NCBI GenBank assembly: GCA_965279735.1
Contig: OZ257260.1
Coordinates: 496,001-560,000 of the forward strand
Source: CAIUGU01 sp965279735
GTDB taxonomy: Bacteria; Pseudomonadota; Gammaproteobacteria; Steroidobacterales; Steroidobacteraceae
DNA: 64,000 nucleotides
Reading direction: 5' to 3'
The notes under the pieces: model-generated
The model's database searches: none
Seen by the model: the letters and a program-made list of their open reading frames with translations, nothing else
What the model was told of the DNA's origin: nothing
Part shown: piece by piece, positions 8,678 through 17,153 of the stretch
How positions within the stretch are numbered: the stretch's first letter is position 1
How the letters are laid out: each line of letters starts with the position of its first letter
Position numbers and translations under genes: made by a program

Positions 8678-8825
8678 CAGAATGCGAGCCGCAGGAAGGA
8701 TCAAGCCTGTGCAATTTCATGTCTCTCTCCCACGACGCCTTGCGGACGACGGAGCAGCTGTATAGGTTTTCGGACAGCTGCACTTTCTTCGGGCGCGGCA
8801 CTCCCTGGTTGTGAGGTAGGTGATC

Positions 8826-10154
8826 ATGCAAAAGTTGTTGTCGGGCGCCATTCTGCTGGCGATGGGTCTTGCGGGCGCGGTTCATGCGCAGGAAAAGCCC
8901 GGCTTCCCCAGGCTTGGCGGCTACAAGATTGGCGCGCCCCAGGACTATGAGTCAGCTGCCAAACAGGAGGCACTGAGCGGCCTCGATCTGATAGTGCTCA
9001 ACAATTTCCCGGGTTGGGAAACGGCCCATGGCACGACCATGGAGAAGGTCGCGAAAGGCATAAAGAGCCGGAATCCCCAAGCGAAGGTATTCACGTACGT
9101 GAACGTCAACGAGGTCGCCACCACCGGCGACGCGTGGCAATCACTCCGCGACAAGCTCGACAAGCAGAAATGGTGGTTGTATCCCGCGGGAACTTCGGGA
9201 ACACCCGTGCCGTCGAGCTGGGCCGGTGCGGCACTCACGAATTTCTCGTTGGCCGCTCCGGCGGATTCGAATGGCGACCGCTATGTCGACTGGTACTCCA
9301 AGTGGGCCTATAGCCAGTATTTCCAGGCAGCGCCCTCGATCGACGGGTCTTTCACGGATAACTTCTTCCTCAAGCCGCGAAAGGATGGCGACTGGAACCG
9401 GGACGGCGTTTCCGACGCCAAGAGTTCCTCGGTAGCTGTGACGCTCAATCGCGCCGGGCTGCGGCGGCACGTGGAAGGACTGCGCGGTCTGATGCCGAAA
9501 AAGTACCAGCTCGGCAACATCAGTGAGTTCGGAAATCCCGATGCTACATATCCCGAATTTGCCGGGTTGTTGCAGGGCGGCGTTCTAGAACATTTCATCG
9601 GCGAGACTTGGTCGCCTGAGGGTCGCGATTGGGAAGGAACCGTAAACAATTGGGGGTCCTGGGCCGAAATGATGCGGCGCTATCGCAAGGCGATGTCTGC
9701 CGTCGCTGAACCGAAGCTTGTCATCTTCAACCAGCTTGGCGATCCGAGCGACTACCAGTCAATGCGGTATGGACTGACCTCGACCATGATGGATGACGCA
9801 TATTTCGATTTCTCGGACGCCACTGGGAAAATGTACAGCTCCGTGCCATGGTTCGATGAATATGATGCGGAATTGGGCCAGGCACTTTCGTCGCCACCCA
9901 CAGCGGCGTGGAAATCAGGTGTTTACCGTCGGGATTTTGAGAACGGCATCGCTCTCGTGAACCCACGGGGAAATGGTAGTGTGACGGTGGATCTCGGCGA
10001 GGAATTCCGCCGCATCCCCGGCACCCAGGTGCCCGCGGTCAACAACGGCCAGCTGGCAACCAAGATTACCCTGAAGGATCGAGACGGCATCATTCTCTTG
10101 CGCAAGAATGCAGTTTACAAACCGCATCCACCGAGCAGCTTTAAAGTGGAATAA
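8826..10154 (+). CDS. Secreted putative glycoside hydrolase (GHL15-like)
   Basis: A 442-residue protein with a clear Sec signal peptide (MQKLLSGAILLAMGLAGAVHA, cleaved before QEKPG). The mature part looks like a TIM-barrel putative glycosidase of the hypothetical glycosyl hydrolase 15 type (PF14885): early strands LDLIVLNNFPGW and AKVFTYVNVNE, and the acidic segment SFTDNFFLKPRKDGDWNRDG near residues 180-200. Such secreted hydrolases inside EPS loci often trim or release the polymer. The ATG at 8826 is preferred because GAGGTAGG lies just upstream; a GTG at 8820 is in frame. The family assignment is from memory of the sequence pattern and is moderately sure. Confidence 0.65.
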   Translation: MQKLLSGAILLAMGLAGAVHAQEKPGFPRLGGYKIGAPQDYESAAKQEALSGLDLIVLNNFPGWETAHGTTMEKVAKGIKSRNPQAKVFTYVNVNEVATTGDAWQSLRDKLDKQKWWLYPAGTSGTPVPSSWAGAALTNFSLAAPADSNGDRYVDWYSKWAYSQYFQAAPSIDGSFTDNFFLKPRKDGDWNRDGVSDAKSSSVAVTLNRAGLRRHVEGLRGLMPKKYQLGNISEFGNPDATYPEFAGLLQGGVLEHFIGETWSPEGRDWEGTVNNWGSWAEMMRRYRKAMSAVAEPKLVIFNQLGDPSDYQSMRYGLTSTMMDDAYFDFSDATGKMYSSVPWFDEYDAELGQALSSPPTAAWKSGVYRRDFENGIALVNPRGNGSVTVDLGEEFRRIPGTQVPAVNNGQLATKITLKDRDGIILLRKNAVYKPHPPSSFKVE

Positions 10155-10192
10155 CTTTCGGCTCAGTCCTTCCTCGAGGCGCGAGATGTCGC

Positions 10193-11455
10193 ATGGGTAG
10201 CGGCGTTTCCCGGCCTGGCTCGAAGATCCGCGTCGCAATTCTTTATCCTACCGATCCCGCCGGCCATGTGCCGAGCGGGATCGACAGCTTTATCCGGGGC
10301 ATATTGAAATGGGCGCCGGAGGATATTGAATACACACTCCTCGGTGCTTCAAGCGATGTTTCAGCGCGTCCCGTAGGCAAGGACCATGCGACGCGGCTGG
10401 GCGACCGCCTGGCGCGATTCATTCCCCTGACGACAATGGATGCCTCCGGCACAAGGGGCCGTATACCACTGACAGTTCGCTATATGGCGGCTCTCAAGCG
10501 GTTCATGCGCCAAGGCAAGCTGGATGAGTACGACATCCTGGATTTCCATCGTATCGAGCCGGTGTGGTTGTTCCGGAAGGACCGCCGGCCGAAGAACGTG
10601 ATCCTGCACCAGGACATGACCGTCATCAGGGACAAGAACAGCGACATCATGTGGCGCCATTTTCCCTGGATCTACGAAGCAATCGAGCACCGCCTGTTTG
10701 TCGCGGTGCCGAGGATTTTTGCGGTCCGGCAATCGGCCGTCGATCGGTATGCCAGGCTCTATCCGGATCTGGCGGACCGCTTTGAGTTCATCCCCACGTG
10801 GGTTGATACGACTGTATTTCATCCCCTGTCTGGTTCCGATACATTCAAGGCAAGCGACAGGACTGATCTGCGCCGCCGCCTGGGGGTCGACACCGCGGCG
10901 CGCATGCTTGTTTTCGTAGGTCGTCTCGACAACCAGAAGGACCCATTGCTGTTGCTGCAAGCTTTCGCACGCGTACTTGAGCGGAATCAGGCCCTGCACC
11001 TGTTGATGATCGGTGACGGGAATCTTCGTGCGCGGGTGGAAGAAGCGGCCATGCAAGGTGTCTTGCGGGGCAAGGTGACGTTGATGGGCGTACGGCCCGC
11101 GGCAGAGATCGCTGACGTACTTCGGGTTTGCGATCTCTTTGTATTGTCGTCGGCCTATGAAGGGATGCCAATCGCGGTGCTTGAGGCGCTGGCGTCAGGA
11201 GTTCCCGTCGTTACCACAGACGTTGGCGAAGTGCGCCGTGTCGTGCGCGATGGAATCACCGGACGAGTCAGCGTCGCACGCACGGCAGAGGCGTTTGCAG
11301 ATGCCCTTGAGCTTGCCCTGCAGGAGCTCGCGGCCATCAGCGGCGATCCTTGCGAAGAGGTCGTGTCTCCCTACCATCCGGAAGGTGTCCTGAACCGCAT
11401 TTTCGAGAATCACCGTTTACAGGGCTCTTCGCGGCGCGTTGAGGCCAGGCTGTGA
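10193..11455 (+). CDS. Glycosyltransferase family 4
   Basis: A 420-residue GT-B enzyme. The N-terminal segment VAILYPTDPAGHVPSGIDSF holds the glycine loop. The C-terminal donor domain has LVFVGRLDNQKDPLLLLQAF, MIGDGNLRARVEE and the E-x7-E block SSAYEGMPIAVLEALASGVPVVTTDVGE. Its stop overlaps the GTG start of the next gene by 4 bp, which implies coupled translation with the GT26 enzyme. Confidence 0.88.
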   Translation: MGSGVSRPGSKIRVAILYPTDPAGHVPSGIDSFIRGILKWAPEDIEYTLLGASSDVSARPVGKDHATRLGDRLARFIPLTTMDASGTRGRIPLTVRYMAALKRFMRQGKLDEYDILDFHRIEPVWLFRKDRRPKNVILHQDMTVIRDKNSDIMWRHFPWIYEAIEHRLFVAVPRIFAVRQSAVDRYARLYPDLADRFEFIPTWVDTTVFHPLSGSDTFKASDRTDLRRRLGVDTAARMLVFVGRLDNQKDPLLLLQAFARVLERNQALHLLMIGDGNLRARVEEAAMQGVLRGKVTLMGVRPAAEIADVLRVCDLFVLSSAYEGMPIAVLEALASGVPVVTTDVGEVRRVVRDGITGRVSVARTAEAFADALELALQELAAISGDPCEEVVSPYHPEGVLNRIFENHRLQGSSRRVEARL

Positions 11456-12240
11456 AATTGCCCCCCCGGATCAATGTCATCGGCTCAGCAGTCAGCGTAT
11501 GCCAGGTCCCAGCAGCCCTGGATGTGCTGGGTACGACGCTCGAGTCGGGATCGGGCGGGTATGTCTGCTTCACGAATGTCCACACCGCGGTAATGGCTCG
11601 AAGGGACGCCGCATTAAAGAGCATTGCGGATCGCTCGCTCCTGAGCGTCGCGGATGGGAAACCGATCTACTGGCTGGGGCGTGCAAAATTCGGCAAGCGC
11701 ATTTCCCTGGGCCATATCCCGGGGCCCGATTTCCTCTTGCATGTGTTACGGCGATTTCCACGCCGCCGACACTTTTTTTACGGTTCGTCACCCGAGGTAC
11801 TGGAGCTGCTGATTGTGGAGTTGAGGCGCCTGGTTCCCGATGCCAACATCTGCGGTGTGCTGTCGCCGCCCTTCCGGCAATTGACGGAAAGCGAAAAAAA
11901 TGAATACCAGAGGATGATTCGCGAAGCCACACCCGACTTCATTTGGGTGGGTCTCGGTGCCCCGAAGCAGGAGCAGTGGATGGCGGATTTCTGGCAGGGA
12001 TTACAACCGAGCATCCTGCTCGGAGTCGGGGCGGCCTTCGATTTTTACGCAGGAACAGTAAACAGGGCTCCTCCACTGATGCGTCGCCTGGGTTTTGAGT
12101 GGCTCTACAGGGTTTTCAAGGAGCCCAGAAGGCTCTGGAAGCGCTATACGGTGACAAACAGCCTGTTCATGGCGTACGTGCTGCGCGACTGGGTCGCTGG
12201 GCTGCTGCGACGTGCTCCGACGGGAGGCCCCATTCCCTAG
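11452..12240 (+). CDS. WecG/TagA/CpsF family glycosyltransferase (GT26)
   Basis: A 262-residue membrane-associated GT26 enzyme, a family that transfers ManNAc, ManNAcA, glucose or similar sugars onto lipid-linked intermediates. Key blocks are TNVHTAVMARRD, SVADGKPIYWLG (the Asp region), PGPDFL, FFYGSSPEVLELL, PDFIWVGLGAPKQEQWM and GVGAAFDFYAGTVNRAP. The C-terminal arginine-rich helix (FKEPRRLWKRY) is the usual membrane-anchoring part. Length agrees with the family. The GTG start overlaps the previous gene by 4 bp. Confidence 0.92.
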   Translation: MKLPPRINVIGSAVSVCQVPAALDVLGTTLESGSGGYVCFTNVHTAVMARRDAALKSIADRSLLSVADGKPIYWLGRAKFGKRISLGHIPGPDFLLHVLRRFPRRRHFFYGSSPEVLELLIVELRRLVPDANICGVLSPPFRQLTESEKNEYQRMIREATPDFIWVGLGAPKQEQWMADFWQGLQPSILLGVGAAFDFYAGTVNRAPPLMRRLGFEWLYRVFKEPRRLWKRYTVTNSLFMAYVLRDWVAGLLRRAPTGGPIP

Positions 12241-12260
12241 CGCACCGTCTTAAAAACCGG

Positions 12261-12289
12261 GGGTGTGTGCCAAGCACCCGCCTTGCGGG
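12261..12289 (+). terminator. Two overlapping small hairpins after the GT26 gene (weak terminator or attenuator)
   Basis: GGGTG (12261-12265) can pair with CACCC (12275-12279), and CCCGC (12277-12281) can pair with GCGGG (12285-12289), followed by ATTTA. The two stems share bases 12277-12279 and exclude each other. The second is a poor terminator because the U-tract is short. Function is unproven. Confidence 0.3.
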
Positions 12290-12528
12290 ATTTACCGTTC
12301 GCCGTCCCGGGGCTGGCCGATTTATCGCAGTGTATAGTCGGTCACGAATTGGCCTTGTCGGCACGATCTGCACTACGCGAGTCGTGCAAGCTTCCTCGGC
12401 AGGGTGTTTTTGCGCCGTCTCCTGCGTGGCTAAGGGTCGTATGGTTAGTCCTGCGTCCCCTGTTCAAAGGGCGTCTTGCGAGCGGATTTCCGGCCACGAT
12501 CGTTCATTGCTGTTGAGGATGCTTTCCA

Positions 12529-13113
12529 ATGATTAAGGGAATCCGGATTCGTATGGCGGCGATTGCTGCCTTAGCATTTGTTTTTAATGGGTTTTCTTAT
12601 GTTCATGCGGCTGAGGCCGTCGCGCCTCAAGGTGAATACCGGATTCGCGCCGGAGACAAGCTGACCATATCCGTATGGCGCGAAGCCGATCTGCAGCGGC
12701 AGGTTCTCGTCCAACCGGACGGACGCATTTCCTTCCCCCTCGCAGGTCAGGTGCAGGCGCAGGGAAGAACGGTAGAGGAGATTCGCGGCGATGTGACCAC
12801 CAGGCTGGCCCGTTTCATCCCCGATCTTGTCGTAACCGTGCTGCTGGATGAAATCCGCGGAACGCAGGTATATGTACTCGGACAGGTCAACAAGCCGAAC
12901 CAGTATGTGGTCCCGGGCGACGTGGATGTGGTCCAGGCGCTGAGTCTCGCCGGGGGCATGACGCCTTACGCGGCTGCCAACGAAATCAGGATTTTGCGAC
13001 GCGAATCAGGGCGTCAGGTCGTCTTGGACTTTCACTATGGCGACGTCTCCCGCGGTAGAGAATTGCAACAGAACATTCTGCTGCGCGACGGCGACATCGT
13101 TGTCGTTCCATAG
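12529..13113 (+). CDS. Short polysaccharide export (OPX) protein, PEP-CTERM-locus type
   Basis: A 194-residue exported periplasmic protein with a signal peptide (to about residue 27, ending VHAAEA). It has a Poly_export domain (YRIRAGDKLTISVWREADLQ and VLVQPDGRISFPLAGQV, about 37-110) and a single SLBB domain (VYVLGQVNKPNQYVVPG to the C-terminus). It resembles the export protein of PEP-CTERM EPS loci (TIGR03027). It is half the length of Wza, lacks the C-terminal helix that forms Wza's outer-membrane pore, and has no lipobox cysteine. It must therefore rely on another outer-membrane channel, most likely the beta-barrel encoded next. The GAGGAT upstream supports the ATG at 12529. It opens the export-core operon after a 288-bp intergenic region in which I found no clear promoter. 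Confidence 0.9.
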   Translation: MIKGIRIRMAAIAALAFVFNGFSYVHAAEAVAPQGEYRIRAGDKLTISVWREADLQRQVLVQPDGRISFPLAGQVQAQGRTVEEIRGDVTTRLARFIPDLVVTVLLDEIRGTQVYVLGQVNKPNQYVVPGDVDVVQALSLAGGMTPYAAANEIRILRRESGRQVVLDFHYGDVSRGRELQQNILLRDGDIVVVP

Positions 13114-13183
13114 CAGGCCTGCCGAGCGGATCGTGACATTCGCCGGCCACGTTTTTTGACAGGATTCAGGAAGGAGCAGGGTA

Positions 13184-14431
13184 GTGAGCAAGTGGAAAAT
13201 GTCCTTGGCATCGGGACGATCGCAGCCGGCGTTTGCGACAACGGCAATTCGCTGTCTGCCGTGCATGGCTCTGCTCGCAACGACCGTGAATGCTGCAACC
13301 AGCTATCAGCCCCTGGTCACTGCTTCATACGACCACAGCGATAACCGGAATCTTGCCGAGGGAAACGAGGTCAAGGAGGAAAGCGGAGGTGGCAGGGCCA
13401 TGCTGGGTCTCGAGATCCGGAATTTCACCCAGCGCAGCGAGTTGACGCTGAGGCCGCAGGCGCAATTCACCAAATACGACGGCGACACCGACGAAAGTAC
13501 CGACGACCAGTTCCTGTATCTCCTGGGGCGTCACAAATGGCAGACAGCCTCGGCTTCCATCGCTGCAAATTATGCGCGGGAGACAACGCTGACGGATTTC
13601 GATGGAGTGGATTTCGCTGATGAAGGAGTTGATCCTTCTGACCAGGTGGATACAGGCATCATCGTTAAACGCGGACGCCGTGAAACCCTTTTTGCCAGTC
13701 CGGAAATCAGCTGGAACCTGAACCCGAAGACTAAGACCACGTTGCAGTATTCGTATATCCACGTGAATTACACGGAGGTTCCGGACAGCCGCCGCAGCGA
13801 TTTCGACAACAGTGAAGTGGGACTGTCTCTCGACTATTCGCTGAGCGAAAGATCCACACTTGGGGGCACGCTGAGCGCTGGCATGTACACAGCGGACCAG
13901 AACGATGTCGAGACGGACTACGAAACAGCCGGCCTCAGTTACCAGGTCAAACTTTCTGAAATATCACGCGTGGAATTCACGGGCGGGGTACAGCGCTCGG
14001 AGAGCGACTCCCGCGGCGTGACGGTCGAAGAGTCGAAAACAGACGGATTTTTCGGCGTGAGGTGGGACTACCTCACGGAACAGAATCGCTGGCAGTTCTA
14101 CGTCGGCAGAAGTTTCGACCCTAGCGGTACGGGAACCCGTTCACAGCGTGATCAGATCCGGTTCAACCTGACCCGGTCACTGAGTCCACGGCTGACCGGC
14201 ATCGCCGGCGCCAGATGGATCGTCAGCGAATCGGGCTCGGATATCGTCTTCAATGAGAGGGACTACGGCAGGGCCCAGCTGGGACTGCGCTGGAACCAGA
14301 CGCGGACGCTTTCGTTCGGCGTGACTGCGAACTACACCTACCAGGACTTCGCTGACGATCCCGGCGATGCGTCTGCATTCGGCGGCATGATTGACGTCAG
14401 CTACAAGGGGCTGGGTGCGCCGGCGCGCTGA
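13184..14431 (+). CDS. Outer-membrane beta-barrel protein of the EPS export system
   Basis: A 415-residue protein. A long signal peptide ends at VNA before ATSYQP. The mature part is made almost wholly of alternating amphipathic strands (for example SYQPLVTASYDHSDN, TTLQYSYIHVNYTEV, LSFGVTANYTYQDF), as in an outer-membrane barrel of the BBP2/TIGR03016-like PEP-CTERM-associated group. Its place between the short OPX protein and the co-polymerase suggests that it is the porin partner that conducts the polymer across the outer membrane. AAGGAG about 10 bases upstream supports the GTG start. It ends in GAPAR rather than the common C-terminal aromatic residue. Confidence 0.82.
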   Translation: MSKWKMSLASGRSQPAFATTAIRCLPCMALLATTVNAATSYQPLVTASYDHSDNRNLAEGNEVKEESGGGRAMLGLEIRNFTQRSELTLRPQAQFTKYDGDTDESTDDQFLYLLGRHKWQTASASIAANYARETTLTDFDGVDFADEGVDPSDQVDTGIIVKRGRRETLFASPEISWNLNPKTKTTLQYSYIHVNYTEVPDSRRSDFDNSEVGLSLDYSLSERSTLGGTLSAGMYTADQNDVETDYETAGLSYQVKLSEISRVEFTGGVQRSESDSRGVTVEESKTDGFFGVRWDYLTEQNRWQFYVGRSFDPSGTGTRSQRDQIRFNLTRSLSPRLTGIAGARWIVSESGSDIVFNERDYGRAQLGLRWNQTRTLSFGVTANYTYQDFADDPGDASAFGGMIDVSYKGLGAPAR

Positions 14432-14466
14432 GCTGCTGCCGCAATTCCAATGAGCCAGAACTCCTC

Positions 14467-16155
14467 ATGAACGCCAATTCTGCCGACACCGATCCCGGGA
14501 TTTCCGACTACCTGCTGGCGTTTCGCCGGCGGTTACCCAGGATGGTGATGATCGCCGCCGTTGTAATCGTCGCCGCGCTGGTTCTCGCATTCGGTATTCC
14601 GCCCGTCTACACCTCGCGGTCCACCATCCTTTTCGAATCCCCGGACGTGCCTACCAATATAGTCCAGACGACTATCACTGCGGAGCGCGAGGAATACATC
14701 AACAATATTTCGAAGCGTGTCGTGCGCGAGGAGAACCTGCGTCCGCTGGTCGAAAAATTCGGTCTTTTCGGCGCAGACGGACTGTCGATCGAGGAGAGGA
14801 TCGACAAGACGAGGGATGCCATTGCCGTCGATTCCGTTCTGGAGGAATCGGCTGCAAAGCGTCGTGCATCGTTGAGCGACCTGACAATCGGATTCACCGT
14901 TTCCTTCAGCTATTTCGACCCGGTCATTGCGCAGCAGGCCACGCGTGATCTCGCGAACATGCACATCCAGGAGAACGTGGCAACACGCACGGAAGCTGCG
15001 GCCGCCACTGCGCAGTTCCTCTCCAAGGACAGTGACAAGCTCGCGCAGGAGATAGCTGCTGCCGAGCAGGCACTGACCAGTTTCAAATCGGAAAATGCGC
15101 AGTTCCTGCCTGAGGTCAAGGCGGCGATGCAGAACCAGCTTGACCGCTCGGAGGGCGATGCTGCCCAGCTCCAGCAGTCGTACCAGGCTCTCGAGGAGCG
15201 CGAGATTTTCCTGAAGGCACAGCTGGCGCAGGTTCCCGCGCGTGTTGTCGCTGCCCAAGGCACGCAGAACGTCGATCCCCGTGCGCGGCTGGATGATCTG
15301 CAGGCGGAGTATGTCCGCCTGTCTTCCATGTACTCGCCCGAGCACCCGGACATCATCAGGCTTAAGCGGGCCATCGCGCAGGCGAGCAGTCAGGCCGGTG
15401 TCACTTCGCCGGTTATCGAGATCGCCGACAATCTTGTCGCGCGTGAAGCAGAACTGCGCACGTTGCAGCAGCAGTACGCCAGTGATCATCCGGACTTGGT
15501 CCGGCTGCAAAAGACCATCGGGGATCTGCGGGCACGGTTGAACAGCGTGACGGCCCAGCAAGTCACACTGTCCAGGCCGAACAATCCGGCCTACATCCAG
15601 TTGCAGGCGCAGCTTGATGCCGCTTCGACTGAAAGACGTTCAATGCTCGCGCAGATCGGCGATCGTCGTGCACGGGCCGAGGAAGCGCGCCGGCGCCTGC
15701 TTCGAGTTCCGGAGGTTGAGCGCCAGCTGCTGACGTTGACTCGTGACTACGATTTTGCCGTCCAGCGGTACAGGGAATCGATGGGTCGATTGGGCAAAGC
15801 CGAGCTCGCGGAGTCTCTTGAATCGGAAGTCAAGGGCGAGAGATTGGCAATCCGGTCCGGTGCCAATCTTCCGGGCGGTCCGTCGACTCCCAATCGTCCC
15901 CTTATCCTGTTTCTCGGCCTCGTCCTCGCCGTCAGCCTTGGAGGCGGTGCGGGTATCCTCGCCGAGTTCATGGACCAGACGGTAAGAGGCTCAAAGGACC
16001 TGTATTCGAATCTCGGAATGCTGCCTATCGCAACGATTCCCTACATTGAGACCGGTGGAGACGAGCGCAAGCGGCGCAGGCGCACGGCTATGCTCGCGTC
16101 GGCCGGCGCGGCATGCATCGTCGTAGTCGCTGTCCTGTTTGTCTTCAACGGCTGA
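14467..16155 (+). CDS. Wzz-like polysaccharide co-polymerase (PEP-CTERM locus chain-length determinant)
   Basis: A 562-residue inner-membrane protein that sets chain length together with the polymerase. TM1 is at about residues 22-42, followed by the Wzz domain (VYTSRSTILFESPDVPT), a long periplasmic region with extended coiled coils (about 175-260 and 310-440), and TM2 at about 478-500 preceded by the proline-rich NRPLILF motif. An additional C-terminal hydrophobic helix (about 540-560) is odd for a classic Wzz, but I recall such a tail from the PEP-CTERM subfamily (TIGR03007). No kinase domain is fused; the kinase is the next gene. The protein starts 35 bases after the barrel gene. Confidence 0.9.
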   Translation: MNANSADTDPGISDYLLAFRRRLPRMVMIAAVVIVAALVLAFGIPPVYTSRSTILFESPDVPTNIVQTTITAEREEYINNISKRVVREENLRPLVEKFGLFGADGLSIEERIDKTRDAIAVDSVLEESAAKRRASLSDLTIGFTVSFSYFDPVIAQQATRDLANMHIQENVATRTEAAAATAQFLSKDSDKLAQEIAAAEQALTSFKSENAQFLPEVKAAMQNQLDRSEGDAAQLQQSYQALEEREIFLKAQLAQVPARVVAAQGTQNVDPRARLDDLQAEYVRLSSMYSPEHPDIIRLKRAIAQASSQAGVTSPVIEIADNLVAREAELRTLQQQYASDHPDLVRLQKTIGDLRARLNSVTAQQVTLSRPNNPAYIQLQAQLDAASTERRSMLAQIGDRRARAEEARRRLLRVPEVERQLLTLTRDYDFAVQRYRESMGRLGKAELAESLESEVKGERLAIRSGANLPGGPSTPNRPLILFLGLVLAVSLGGGAGILAEFMDQTVRGSKDLYSNLGMLPIATIPYIETGGDERKRRRRTAMLASAGAACIVVVAVLFVFNG

Positions 16156-16190
16156 TGCATGCACAACGCGCGAATTGGCGGTAACAGACA

Positions 16191-17072
16191 ATGAATCGAA
16201 TTGAAGAAGCCATTGCGCGTGCAAAGGCACAGCGTGATGCGAAAGGTGACTCGGTAGGAGGCCGTCGCTACGTTCCTGCATCTCCCAGCACCGGTTCGAC
16301 AGCCACGAACAGGGTTATTGTCGAGCCCGAGATCGATCTCGCGGCGCTGAAAAGCCTCCACTTCGACACAGAAGAGCTTTTCGACAGCCGGGTCATTGCC
16401 CAATCCGTGTCCTCCAGTTCATCTGGTGGCGGTTCCTACGTGCATTCGCGCCGGGATGCCGGTATTGCCGCATTCAAGATGCTCAGGACGCGCGTCGTAC
16501 AGCGGATGCAGGCAAAAGGCTGGCGCCGGCTTGCGATCTCGAGCCTGCTGCCTGGAGACGGAAAGACTCTCACGGCGCTGAACCTGTCCATCAGCATCGC
16601 CCGTGACCCAAACCTCACGAGTGTCCTGGTAGATCTTGACCTGCGGCGTCCTGCAATCGCCAAGTACCTGAACATTTCGCTGCAGGCCGGAATCGAATCG
16701 TATCTGGTAGGCCAGCAGAGTCTGGAGGAGTCGCTCTTTGCGACGTCCATACCAGGCTTCTATATCGCACCTGCCGCACACGGACTGGAAAACTCTTCCG
16801 AAGTCCTCTCGTCTCCTCTGAGCCACGCGATGCTTGGCAAACTGAGGACGCTGGGAGACTCAACCTATTGCGTATTCGATCTGCCTCCCATGCTTCAGGC
16901 GGACGACATGCTGGCGTTCGCGCCCATGGTCGATGCTGTGCTGCTGGTGGTGTCCGAAGGCCAGACGAGTCGCGATGAACTTGCCCGTGCGCGCGAAATC
17001 CTCGGCGAGTTCAACCTGCTTGGCGTTGTGCTCAATCGCTCAAAGGAGCGTATGGAAGCCTACAGCTACTAG
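16191..17072 (+). CDS. Exopolysaccharide tyrosine autokinase (BY-kinase)
   Basis: A 293-residue cytoplasmic BY-kinase of the PEP-CTERM locus type (TIGR03018-like). The activator-binding start MNRIEEAIARAKAQR is typical. Walker A is SSLLPGDGKTLTALNL (about 125-140), Walker A' is VLVDLDLRRPAI and Walker B is YCVFDLPPML. The C-terminus ends YSY, two tyrosines that may be the autophosphorylated cluster, although it is short. It should phosphorylate itself and control assembly together with the co-polymerase encoded just upstream. GDGKT replaces the more usual GEGKT, a conservative change. Confidence 0.92.
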   Translation: MNRIEEAIARAKAQRDAKGDSVGGRRYVPASPSTGSTATNRVIVEPEIDLAALKSLHFDTEELFDSRVIAQSVSSSSSGGGSYVHSRRDAGIAAFKMLRTRVVQRMQAKGWRRLAISSLLPGDGKTLTALNLSISIARDPNLTSVLVDLDLRRPAIAKYLNISLQAGIESYLVGQQSLEESLFATSIPGFYIAPAAHGLENSSEVLSSPLSHAMLGKLRTLGDSTYCVFDLPPMLQADDMLAFAPMVDAVLLVVSEGQTSRDELARAREILGEFNLLGVVLNRSKERMEAYSY

Positions 17073-17153
17073 GGACAACCGGCAGGCCTGCGGATCGCGC
17101 GGGCGGTTGACGGTATAGGCACTGAATCTCTTCTCCGACCATCTGCAGCAGCA

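Noticed and set aside
12333..12338. TATAGT as a -10 box for the export operon
   Set aside because: No -35-like hexamer at 16-18 bp and no extended -10 TGn; not enough to call a promoter.
12350..12376. Sigma-54 promoter upstream of the export operon (CGGCACGATCTGCA)
   Set aside because: GG and GC are only 8 bp apart instead of 10, so RpoN could not use it.
12241..12528. Cyclic-di-GMP (GEMM) riboswitch
   Set aside because: I looked for the conserved GEMM core and tetraloop-receptor pattern and did not find it.
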